This document shows positions 43,382 to 51,557 of a DNA stretch of 64,000 nt, piece after piece (positions within the stretch are counted from its first letter, which is position 1; the number at the start of each line of letters is the position of its first letter). The DNA is from Ignavibacteria bacterium RIFOXYC2_FULL_35_21 (GTDB taxonomy: Bacteria; Bacteroidota; Ignavibacteria; Kapaibacteriales; UBA2268), in contig MHAY01000071.1 of the NCBI GenBank assembly GCA_001804705.1, forward strand, positions 46,857 to 110,856. Direction: 5' to 3'. A program made the translations under genes and the position numbers. The notes below the pieces were generated by a model that ran no database searches, was not told where the DNA came from, and was given only the letters and a program-made list of their open reading frames with translations.

Positions 43382-45871
43382 TTAATTTTTCGAGATTTTC
43401 ACTTTTACTCCATTCTTATTTCTGAATACAACAGGCAATGCTTCGCTTATATGTTTGACGGGAATAATTTTCAAACCCTCTTTGATATTAACATTAATAT
43501 CTTCGATGTCTCTTTCATTATCCTTAGGTATAAGAACCGTACTTATTCCAATTCTTTTTGCAGCGAGAAGTTTTTCGTCCAAACCACCAATCGGTAGTAT
43601 ATTTCCCCTCAAAGTGATTTCACCTGTCATTGCTATATCACCCCTTATCGGCTTGTTCGTAGCGGCGGATATAAGAGCTATAGCCAGGGTGATTCCTGCC
43701 GAAGGACCGTCCTTAGGTATCGCACCTTCAGGAACATGAATATGTATCTCTTTATGCTTCTGGAAATTCTCAGGTATATCGAGTGCTTTATGATTTGAGC
43801 GTACATAAGACAAAGCCGCCTGTGCCGACTCTTTCATAACATCCCCAAGTTTGCCTGTTAGTGTCAGCTTTTCAGCACCCGGCATAATCGTAACTTCGAT
43901 AGACATCGTTTCGCCGCCTATGCTTGTCCATGCCAAACCTGTTGCTACACCTACCTTATCGTCAAGCTGGTCTTTCTTATCTTTAAATTTCGGTGCTTTC
44001 AGAAACTCTTCGATTTTATCAGCAGTTATTATCAGGTCTTTATTTTTCATCATTTTATTGAACTGCGGATTCTCTCTCAAAGCTTTTCTCACCTTCTCCG
44101 AATCACCGTTCTTTCTCGTCTTCCTGGTTTTGTCATAATCTGTAACGAGTTCTCTTGCGAGCTTCCTGAGTACAGAGCCAATCTCTCTTTCAAGATGCCT
44201 CACACCCGCTTCACGAGTATATTCACGTATCATCCTGAAAATCGCATTATCGTCAAATTTAATTTTATATTTATTCAATCCGTATTCTTCGAGAATCTTC
44301 GGAACGATATGCCGCTTTGCAATTTCAAGCTTATCAGGCTCGAGATAACTGCTTATATCTATCACTTCCATCCTGTCCTGAAGCGGAATCGGAATGTCAT
44401 ATTTCACATTTGCAGTTGTGATAAATAACACATTCGACAAATCATAATCAACTTCGATATAGTGGTCGTTGAATGCAACATTCTGCTCCGGGTCAAGCAC
44501 TTCGAGTAATGCTGATGAAGGGTCTCCTCTGAAATCCATTGACATCTTATCAACCTCATCAAGCAAAATCACAGGATTAACCGTGCCGGCTTTTTTCATT
44601 GATTGAATTATTTTACCCGGCATGGCACCCACATAAGTTCTTCGGTGCCCCCTTATTTCAGCTTCATCCCTTATACCGCCGAGTGAGAATCGTACAAACT
44701 TCCTCCCCAATGCTCTTGCAATTGATTTGGCAAGTGATGTCTTCCCGACTCCCGGTGGCCCCACGAAGCAGAGTATCTGCCTTTTGAGAGAGCCTGCCAA
44801 ATTAAGGATAGCTATGAATTCAAGTATTCTGTCCTTGGGTTTTTCAAGGTCGTAATGGTCTTCATTAAGAATAGTCTTAACATGCTCGATATCCATGTCG
44901 TCTTCGGTTCTCTGTGTCCAGGGCATTGATGTCAGCAATTCAAGATAGGTCCTGTTGACAGAATATTCAGGCGATATTGTTGGTGTTTTCTTTAATCTGT
45001 CGAATTCCTCGTATGCTTTAGCTTTGACAGCTTCGGGCATTCCAGCTTTCTCAATCGCTTCTTTTATCATAGATAATTCAGGTGTAGCCTCGTCGTCGTC
45101 GCCAAGCTCTTTCTGCAATGCCCTGATTTGCTCCTGTATATAATACTTCTTCTGCGATTTCTGAATCGTATCCTGCACCTTGCCGTCAATCTCATCTTCG
45201 AGCTGGAGCATCTCCAGCTCTTGTGACAATATTGATGATAATTCAAAATACTGCTTCTGCAAATTCTTTTTCTCGAGTAATTTTTGCTTTACTTCTATTT
45301 TCTGATTCACATTTGCAATTGCAAAATACATCTTCCTCACAGGGTCATCAATATTATCGAATGCACTGATAATATCCGGCGGCACATGGGTGCTTACTTT
45401 TACATATTCTGCAAATTGGTCTGATGAAAGCCTGATTAGCGCATTCAGTTCCTTGTTTGGTTCTGAAGGTTTATGTATGACTTGTTCAATCTCTGCCTCG
45501 AGATAATCCTTTTCTCTTGTTTGCTTGACTATCTTTGCCTGGAACAATCCCTCGACAAGAACCTTAAGCAAATTATTCGGAAGCCTCAACACCTGTATAA
45601 TCTTGGCAATCGTTCCGTATGTGTAAATGTCCTCGAATTTCGGTTCATCCACATTCGGCTTCTTCTGTGCAGAAACAAAAATATATTTATCCCGTTCAAG
45701 TGCTTCTGCAACTGCTTTGAGTGATGATGTCCTGCCTATCAGGACAGGAAATATCATGTAAGGAAAAATTATTATATCTCTTAATGGCAAAACTGTTAAT
45801 ATTTTCGGGACACTCCCGCTTTTACCTTCAACTTTTTTTATAGCTGTCAAAAGGTCGTCTTTATTTTCCAT
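43382..45871 (-). CDS. lon: ATP-dependent protease Lon
   Basis: The start is the ATG at 45869-45871 (MENKDDLLTAIKKVEG); an upstream ATG at 45907 would add 12 hydrophobic residues that the family lacks. The product has about 829 residues. The N-terminal substrate-binding domain (ILTVLPLRDIIIFPYMIFPVLIGR) and coiled coil come first. The AAA+ domain has Walker A GPPGVGKTSLAK and Walker B VILLDEVDKM. The C-terminal protease has the catalytic Ser in PKDGPSAGITLA and Lys in GGLDEKLLAAKRIG. It degrades unfolded and regulatory proteins. It is transcribed alone and lies just outside the putative island. Confidence 0.96.
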   Translation of the reverse strand: MENKDDLLTAIKKVEGKSGSVPKILTVLPLRDIIIFPYMIFPVLIGRTSSLKAVAEALERDKYIFVSAQKKPNVDEPKFEDIYTYGTIAKIIQVLRLPNNLLKVLVEGLFQAKIVKQTREKDYLEAEIEQVIHKPSEPNKELNALIRLSSDQFAEYVKVSTHVPPDIISAFDNIDDPVRKMYFAIANVNQKIEVKQKLLEKKNLQKQYFELSSILSQELEMLQLEDEIDGKVQDTIQKSQKKYYIQEQIRALQKELGDDDEATPELSMIKEAIEKAGMPEAVKAKAYEEFDRLKKTPTISPEYSVNRTYLELLTSMPWTQRTEDDMDIEHVKTILNEDHYDLEKPKDRILEFIAILNLAGSLKRQILCFVGPPGVGKTSLAKSIARALGRKFVRFSLGGIRDEAEIRGHRRTYVGAMPGKIIQSMKKAGTVNPVILLDEVDKMSMDFRGDPSSALLEVLDPEQNVAFNDHYIEVDYDLSNVLFITTANVKYDIPIPLQDRMEVIDISSYLEPDKLEIAKRHIVPKILEEYGLNKYKIKFDDNAIFRMIREYTREAGVRHLEREIGSVLRKLARELVTDYDKTRKTRKNGDSEKVRKALRENPQFNKMMKNKDLIITADKIEEFLKAPKFKDKKDQLDDKVGVATGLAWTSIGGETMSIEVTIMPGAEKLTLTGKLGDVMKESAQAALSYVRSNHKALDIPENFQKHKEIHIHVPEGAIPKDGPSAGITLAIALISAATNKPIRGDIAMTGEITLRGNILPIGGLDEKLLAAKRIGISTVLIPKDNERDIEDINVNIKEGLKIIPVKHISEALPVVFRNKNGVKVKISKN

Positions 45872-46006
45872 ATTTTTAATTAAGTGAACAAAAAAAATCA
45901 AATCCATTGAAGAATATCACAGCATTTTATTTTATGTTTACAATTATAAGTATTTTAAATTGCAGGTCATTCTGAATCCTGAATCATGTTCAGGCTCAGT
46001 TCCGTG

Positions 46007-46059
46007 AAGAATCTTAGCCCCCTTTTTCAAAGGGGGATTATGGGGGTTTTAAGATTCTT
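46007..46059. repeat. Long inverted-repeat element in the lon-hydG gap
   Basis: AAGAATCTTA (46007-46016) pairs with TAAGATTCTT (46050-46059). Inside it CCCCCTTT (46018-46025) pairs with AAAGGGGG (46029-46036), and a GGGGG run follows. This makes a nested palindrome in the 417-bp gap between divergent lon and hydG. A related CCCCCTT-ATAA-AAGGGGG hairpin lies at 50074-50091. A nearby TCATTCTGAATC word at about 45967 also belongs to the interspersed repeats. No gene is visible in the gap. Confidence 0.65.
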
Positions 46060-46288
46060 AGGCAAACTTATCATGAACAATAACCGATTGATGGCAATAC
46101 TATGAATTACATTACTCCTTCTTCAAAATCAACAAAACCTTATGTAATCCATTAGACCTTAGTAAAAAAGTATCTAGTCATCCATCCAACCTTATTAGCT
46201 TATTACAACAGAAGTTTAGTAATTGGTTTATAACTCTAACACAGCTAATTTCGTTATTTGAGTTTGAACATAATATTGAATTTTAATT

Positions 46289-47692
46289 ATGTCAGAAAAT
46301 ATTAATTTCATAGATGAATCATTTATCGAAGGACTCATAACGGAGACTCAAAATCCGCCTGCTCCTAAAATAGATGAAATTCTAAACAAAGCACTTCAGC
46401 TCCAGGGACTCGATTTGCTGGATGCCGCTTATCTCCTGAATATAAAAAGCGGAGATTTACTTAACAAATTACTTCATACTGCATACCAGGTAAAACAGGA
46501 AATCTACGGCAACCGCCTCGTGCTTTTTGCTCCACTTTATATTTCAAACTTCTGCTCGAACAACTGCCTCTACTGCGGCTTCCGGGTGGATAATAAAGAT
46601 ATAGTCCGCAGGGTACTTTCACTCGATGAAATAAAAGATGAAACCCTTTCATTACTTGAACAGGGGCATAAGCGAATACTGATGCTCATGGGCGAACATC
46701 ATAAAAATTGCCCTTTCGATTATTTTCTCGAAGCAATCAATGCTGCCTATTCTGTAAAAGATAAGAAATGCAGTTCAATTCGCAGAATTAATGTCGAGAT
46801 TGCCCCTTTGGATGAAAATGAATTTCAAAAGTTGAGCAAGGTGCATATCGGCACCTACACTGTGTTCCAGGAAACATACCACCGCGAAACATACAGCAAA
46901 ATGCACCCGGGCGGAATCAAATCCGATTACAACTGGCGGCTCAGCACAATGGACAGAGCCTTGTCTAACGGGATGCATGATGTCGGTATCGGTGCCTTGT
47001 TCGGATTGTATGATTACAGGTTCGAAGTGCTTTCATTAATCCAGCATGCAAAACATCTCGATAAAAAATTTAATGTCGGGCCACACACGATTTCAATTCC
47101 GAGGATCAAACCTGCAAAGAATGCACCTGCATCATTTAATCTTGAACATGCAGTTTCGGATGAGGAATTCAAAAAGCTAATTGCAGTCATTCGCTGTTCA
47201 GTTCCATATACAGGCATGATACTTTCTACGCGTGAACCTGCGGAGCTTCGTTCCGAGCTTTTCAATTACGGCATATCGCAAATCAGTGCCGGCTCCCGTA
47301 CCTCTCCCGGCGGCTACAAGCAGGCATTTTCCGAAACTGAGGAAGCAGGGCAGTTCTCACTCAACGACTGCCGCACATCAGGCGAAGTAATAAGGGATGT
47401 CATTCAGCATGGCTTTGTACCTTCATTCTGCACGGCTTGTTACCGTCTCGGGCGTGTTGGCGAGGACTTCATGGACAAGGCAAAGCCCGGCTTAATCAAG
47501 CTCTTCTGCCAGCCGAATGCACTCACGACATTAAAAGAATACCTTGTTGACTATGCCGACCCGGAAACCAAACAACTCGGCGAAGAATTAATTCAAAAAG
47601 AACTCGCCACAATTCCAAACGACAAAGTCCGCGAAAAGACTGGGCAAAACCTCATTCGCATCCAGCAAGGCGAACGGGATTTGTATTTGTAA
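46289..47692 (+). CDS. hydG: [FeFe]-hydrogenase H-cluster radical SAM maturase HydG
   Basis: HydG cleaves tyrosine with SAM to supply CO and cyanide to the iron of the [FeFe]-hydrogenase H-cluster. This 467-residue protein has the radical SAM motif CSNNCLYCGF near residue 88, and the HydG-specific C-terminal auxiliary-cluster region CTACYRLGRVGEDFMDKAK...FCQPNAL with CxxC and a third Cys. That region excludes ThiH. The middle (HIGTYTVFQETYHRETYSKMHP, GIGALFGLYDYRFEV) also matches HydG. No hydE, hydF or hydrogenase gene is in the window. A CTGAGCGTAGTCGAAG repeat begins immediately after the stop. Confidence 0.93.
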   Translation: MSENINFIDESFIEGLITETQNPPAPKIDEILNKALQLQGLDLLDAAYLLNIKSGDLLNKLLHTAYQVKQEIYGNRLVLFAPLYISNFCSNNCLYCGFRVDNKDIVRRVLSLDEIKDETLSLLEQGHKRILMLMGEHHKNCPFDYFLEAINAAYSVKDKKCSSIRRINVEIAPLDENEFQKLSKVHIGTYTVFQETYHRETYSKMHPGGIKSDYNWRLSTMDRALSNGMHDVGIGALFGLYDYRFEVLSLIQHAKHLDKKFNVGPHTISIPRIKPAKNAPASFNLEHAVSDEEFKKLIAVIRCSVPYTGMILSTREPAELRSELFNYGISQISAGSRTSPGGYKQAFSETEEAGQFSLNDCRTSGEVIRDVIQHGFVPSFCTACYRLGRVGEDFMDKAKPGLIKLFCQPNALTTLKEYLVDYADPETKQLGEELIQKELATIPNDKVREKTGQNLIRIQQGERDLYL

Positions 47693-47693
47693 T

Positions 47694-47831
47694 GTCATGC
47701 TGAGCGTAGTCGAAGCATCTTTCCACCTTATCAAATGGGATTAGGTTTTTTTTTATTCCACTATTGAGAGGGGATTAAGGGGTATGTTATAATTTTCATT
47801 CGTAATTCGTAAATCGTAATTCTTAATTGAT
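47694..47831. repeat. Mosaic of interspersed repeats after hydG
   Basis: GTCATGCTGAGCGTAGTCGAAGCATC (47694-47719, matching the 30414 repeat), a GAGAGGGGATTAAGGGG word near 47765, and ATTCGTAATTCGTAAATCGTAATTC (47800-47824, matching the S23 flank) occur one after another. Each is a separate repeat family. No gene is visible. Confidence 0.65.
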
Positions 47832-47838
47832 TGTGTGC

Positions 47839-48471
47839 TTAAGGATTATTCTTTATTACCCCATCAACTTTTAACTGCTTAACAACATTTGAACAAACTG
47901 AACTGAATATTTCAGACATTCGGCTGTCTTTGTTGAGTTTTGTTTCGGTTTCAGATTGCCAGACAACTTTCCCATTCATTAAATCAACAAATTTAATTTG
48001 TGCATCGAATTGTGTCGGCACTCGCATTTCTCCGCCTGGATAAACCGCAGTCGTTGTTTCCCTGCTTATTGTATTACTATCTTTTGTCGTTGTTGTTTTT
48101 TTCTTCTCTACATCAGGGACATATACAGTTGCCGTTTGAAAACCTTGTGGAGAAATCAAAATATAACCGTCCAAATTATATTTTTTATAAACAGCAACCT
48201 TTTCGTCATAAGTATATTCACGGATTGGCGGTAATACTCTGTGATTCTCAACGGCAAACGTTCCATTCTCTTTAAATTCATTCGCCATTTCAGATTCAAA
48301 TTCTTTCATTTCCTCAATTTTTTGAAAATCTGCAATGACTAATATTCTCCTGAATATAATATTGTTATAAGAAGGGTCTTTCAATGATGTAACATTTGTA
48401 GGCAGGCATCCGGACACAAATAATAAAATGGCAATAACAAAGTAAATTAGCTTAAGAAACAGGTTTTTCAT
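47839..48471 (-). CDS. Lipoprotein of unknown function
   Basis: The start is the ATG at 48469-48471, which has GGAG seven bases upstream; a longer frame begins at TTG 48483. About 210 residues are encoded. A lipoprotein signal ends in the lipobox VSGC. The mature part reads IIFRRILVIADFQKIEEMKEFESEMANEFKENGTFAVENHRVLPP. Then come a YNLDGYILIS segment, a Thr/Lys-rich linker, and a C-terminal FVDLMNGKVVWQSETETK. The last resembles envelope lipoproteins with a GNA1162-like layout, but I do not claim that family. Confidence 0.75.
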   Translation of the reverse strand: MKNLFLKLIYFVIAILLFVSGCLPTNVTSLKDPSYNNIIFRRILVIADFQKIEEMKEFESEMANEFKENGTFAVENHRVLPPIREYTYDEKVAVYKKYNLDGYILISPQGFQTATVYVPDVEKKKTTTTKDSNTISRETTTAVYPGGEMRVPTQFDAQIKFVDLMNGKVVWQSETETKLNKDSRMSEIFSSVCSNVVKQLKVDGVIKNNP

Positions 48472-48843
48472 CTTTAACTCCAAATAATCGAAATTTATTT
48501 TATATTTATTTTATTCTGATTTCCGGATGTATAATTTAATAATAAATATTTATTTGCATAATATATAAAATAATATCAATATTTCAATTATTGTCATTCT
48601 TTTTCTTCGCGGCCTTAGCGATTCCTTTGCGGTTTTGCGTGAAACTAAAAAGACCCTTCGACAGGCTCAGGGTGACAGGGCTATGGATGCTGAAACGAAT
48701 TCAGCATGACATATAACCGTCATTCAAAATTCAAAATTTAAAATTCAAAATTCAAAATTTGCTTTATAAGACTGCTAATCTTAATTTGAAAATTTTATAA
48801 TACAGTAAATTGATAAAACAAAAAATATTTAGCGGAGGAATAA
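48472..48843. other. Intergenic region with several interspersed repeats
   Basis: This gap contains a CTTTGCGGTTTTGCGTGAAAC word at about 48626-48646 and GACCCTTCGACAGGCTCAGGGTGACAG at 48652-48678. It also contains a GCTGAAACGAATTCAGC hairpin at about 48687-48703 and a TTCAAAATTCAAAATTTAAAATTC block at 48724-48759. The GGAGGAA ribosome site of the next gene is at 48835-48841. No gene is seen. Confidence 0.6.
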
Positions 48844-50028
48844 TTGAAATCAATCAGGGACTATTCATTCGACACGAAATGTGTTCATGCAGGAACTAAG
48901 GAAGACCAGTATGGCTCAGTGGTTACACCTATTTACCAGGTATCAACATTCAAATTTAAAAGTGCCGCTCATGGTGCGAGGCTCTTTTCAGGCGAAGAAG
49001 ACGGTTATATTTATACACGAATGCGAAATCCCACTATCGAAGCACTTGAGGACAGCATTGCAATTCTCGAGGGTGGAGCAAAAGCCCTTGCCTGTTCGAG
49101 CGGCATGGCAGCGTCCCACACTCTAATCGCTGCATTATTAAACGCAGGTGACCATGTTATATGCAGCGAATCTGTCTATGGGCCTACATTCACATTGATT
49201 CAAAATGTTATGTCCCGCTTTGGCATCGAATCAACTTTCGTTGATACTTCGGATTCCGATAATGTTAAGAATGCCTTGAAACCCAATACTAAACTTGTTT
49301 TTGTAGAGACTCCGGGAAATCCGACTTTAGTAATATCAGACCTTCAGGTAATAGCAGACATTAGTCATAATCATGGTGCAAAGCTCGCTGTGGATAATAC
49401 GTTTATGAGTCCAGTTCTTCAGAATCCTTTTAAATTCGGAACAGATTATATTGTTCACAGCCTCACAAAGTTTTTAAACGGGCACGCTGACGTTGTTGGT
49501 GGTGTTGTTGTATTGAAAGAGCAAAGTGAATATGAAGGATTTCGTAAAAGCCTTAACCAGTTTGGCGGTGTGATTGACCCTTTCAATTCATTTCTCGTTC
49601 ACAGAGGTATAAAAACTTTGAAATTAAGGATGGAACGCCACTGTCAGAATGCACAGAAAATTGCAGAATATCTCGAGAAGCACACGGAAGTTGAATGGGT
49701 GCGTTACCCCGGGCTTCCCAGCCATCCTCAATATGAACTTGGAAAAAAACAGATGTATGGTCCCGGTGGAATGATTTCATTCGAATTGAAAAAAGGTTTG
49801 GTAGCTGGGAAAATTCTTATGGACAATGTTCAAATTTGGCAACTCGCTGTCAGTCTTGGTGGAGTAGAATCATTAATACAACATCCTGCTTCGATGACAC
49901 ATGCAACTATGGGTAAAGATGCACGGGAACAAGCGAATATTACCGATGGTTTGGTACGTTTATCAGTTGGTATTGAAGATGCCGGCGAACTAATACAAGG
50001 CTTAGAAGAAGGCTTGAAAAAGATTTAA
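48844..50028 (+). CDS. PLP-dependent trans-sulfuration enzyme, cystathionine/methionine gamma-lyase family
   Basis: The TTG start is fixed by a strong GGAGGAA site three to four bases upstream. The 394-residue enzyme has the Cys/Met-metabolism pattern: FDTKCVHAG at the N-terminus, SSGMAA (phosphate loop), LVFVETPGNPTL, the PLP-pairing Asp in AVDNTFMSPVLQNPF, and the PLP Lys in HSLTKFLNGHADVVGG. It could be a cystathionine gamma-lyase, methionine gamma-lyase or O-acyl-homoserine sulfhydrylase; sequence alone does not decide. It is followed by a repeat and an aldehyde dehydrogenase gene, so a fermentation-type methionine or homoserine route is possible but speculative. Confidence 0.9.
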   Translation: MKSIRDYSFDTKCVHAGTKEDQYGSVVTPIYQVSTFKFKSAAHGARLFSGEEDGYIYTRMRNPTIEALEDSIAILEGGAKALACSSGMAASHTLIAALLNAGDHVICSESVYGPTFTLIQNVMSRFGIESTFVDTSDSDNVKNALKPNTKLVFVETPGNPTLVISDLQVIADISHNHGAKLAVDNTFMSPVLQNPFKFGTDYIVHSLTKFLNGHADVVGGVVVLKEQSEYEGFRKSLNQFGGVIDPFNSFLVHRGIKTLKLRMERHCQNAQKIAEYLEKHTEVEWVRYPGLPSHPQYELGKKQMYGPGGMISFELKKGLVAGKILMDNVQIWQLAVSLGGVESLIQHPASMTHATMGKDAREQANITDGLVRLSVGIEDAGELIQGLEEGLKKI

Positions 50029-50073
50029 CTAATAGTCTTTTAAAATATAATTTAATGTTTTATTCAATGGATT

Positions 50074-50091
50074 CCCCCTTATAAAAGGGGG
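50074..50091. repeat. Intergenic CCCCCTT/AAGGGGG hairpin
   Basis: CCCCCTT-ATAA-AAGGGGG (50074-50091), then GATTCAGGGGGTTG. This is the same style of element as 46018-46046. It lies in the 154-bp gap between the gamma-lyase and aldehyde dehydrogenase genes and might also serve as a terminator, though no T run follows. Confidence 0.55.
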
Positions 50092-50182
50092 ATTCAGGGG
50101 GTTGTTAAATTAATGCACTTTTATCCATTCACAGGTATGGTATTAATGATTATCTGAAATAAGAAAAATCAACGGAGTAAAA

Positions 50183-51550
50183 ATGTCAATCATCACAATC
50201 AATCCGGCAACCGAAGAGATACTCAATGAGTATGATGAGTTCACTTTTGAACAGATAAATGAATCAATTCATCAAGCAAATCAAGCTCATGAAATATGGA
50301 AAAATACTACTTTTTCAGAACGTTCAAAATTTATGCTCAATGCCGCATCAATTCTCAGGAACAAAAGAAATGAATATGCTGAATTGATGGCTCTCGAAAT
50401 GGGTAAGCCTCTTGCTCAAGGGTTATCGGAAGCAGATAAATGTGCATGGGTATGTGAGTATTATGCCGAAAATGCAGAACAGCACCTGAAAGACGAGCAT
50501 ATCAAAACCGAAATGACAAAGAGCTATGTTACATTCAATCCTCTTGGTGTTGTTCTTGCAATTATGCCCTGGAACTTTCCTTTTTGGCAGGTATTTCGCT
50601 TTGCCGCTCCTGCTCTTATGGCAGGAAATGCAGGAATACTAAAACATTCGAGAAATACGATGGGTTGTGGAATCGCAATCGAAAATATTTTTAGAGAAGC
50701 AGGTTTTCCGGAAGGGTTGTTTGCTAATCTGGTTGTTGGTTCATCAGTGATGGTTCAAGTTATCGAGCATCCGCTTATTCAAGCTGTAACATTAACAGGA
50801 AGCACACCAGTCGGACAGCAGGTCGCATCAAAAGCAGGTTCACTTATTAAAAAGACTGTAATGGAACTTGGAGGAAGTGACCCATATATTATTTTGGAGG
50901 ATGCTGATATTGAACAATCAGCCGAAACCTGCGTCAATGCACGTTTAATCAACAGTGGACAAAGTTGCATAGCTGCAAAACGATTCATTGTAATAAAATC
51001 TGTTCTGAAACAATTTGAAGAATTGTTTGTTGAGAAAATGAAATTGAGAAAAATGGGAAATCCTTATGAACCTGATGTAACTGTAGGTCCCCAGGCACGA
51101 AAGGATTTGCAGATTGATTTACACAGACAAGTAACAGAGAGTATTTCAAAAGGAGCAAAACTTCTGTTAGGAGGAAAGGTACCTGAAGGCAAAGGATATT
51201 TTTATCCTCCAACAGTATTGACAGATGTTGTAAAAGGGATGCCTGCTTATGATGAAGAAACGTTCGGTCCGGTCGCGGCAATAATCCCTGCTGAAAATGA
51301 AATTCAGGCAATAGAAATTGCAAATGACACAATTTTCGGATTAGGTGCCGCAGTGTTCACAAAGGATTTAGAACGTGGCGAAAGAATCGCATCAAAAATT
51401 CTGAAAGCAGGATGTTGCTTTGTAAATGAATTTGTGAAATCCGATCCTCGTCTTCCATTCGGCGGCATCAAGCAATCTGGCTACGGCAGAGAGCTTTCAC
51501 ACTATGGCATAATAGAATTTGTAAATATTAAAACCGTTTGTATTAAGTAA
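50183..51550 (+). CDS. NAD(P)-dependent aldehyde dehydrogenase, succinate-semialdehyde dehydrogenase type
   Basis: This 455-residue enzyme has the ALDH motifs: MPWNFPFWQVFRFAAPALMAGN, LTGSTPVGQQVA, the catalytic Glu in VMELGGSDPYIIL, and the nucleophile Cys in NSGQSCIAAKRFIV. LPFGGIKQSGYGREL is near the C-terminus. The short length and N-terminal INPATEE match the bacterial succinate-semialdehyde (GabD/Sad) subgroup, so conversion to a carboxylate is the likely reaction; the exact aldehyde is unproven. A clear GGAG ribosome site precedes the ATG. Confidence 0.9.
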   Translation: MSIITINPATEEILNEYDEFTFEQINESIHQANQAHEIWKNTTFSERSKFMLNAASILRNKRNEYAELMALEMGKPLAQGLSEADKCAWVCEYYAENAEQHLKDEHIKTEMTKSYVTFNPLGVVLAIMPWNFPFWQVFRFAAPALMAGNAGILKHSRNTMGCGIAIENIFREAGFPEGLFANLVVGSSVMVQVIEHPLIQAVTLTGSTPVGQQVASKAGSLIKKTVMELGGSDPYIILEDADIEQSAETCVNARLINSGQSCIAAKRFIVIKSVLKQFEELFVEKMKLRKMGNPYEPDVTVGPQARKDLQIDLHRQVTESISKGAKLLLGGKVPEGKGYFYPPTVLTDVVKGMPAYDEETFGPVAAIIPAENEIQAIEIANDTIFGLGAAVFTKDLERGERIASKILKAGCCFVNEFVKSDPRLPFGGIKQSGYGRELSHYGIIEFVNIKTVCIK

Positions 51551-51557
51551 TCACGAA

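Noticed and set aside
46289..47692. ThiH (tyrosine lyase of thiamine synthesis)
   Set aside because: The C-terminal CTACY...C auxiliary-cluster region is specific to HydG, and no thi genes are adjacent.
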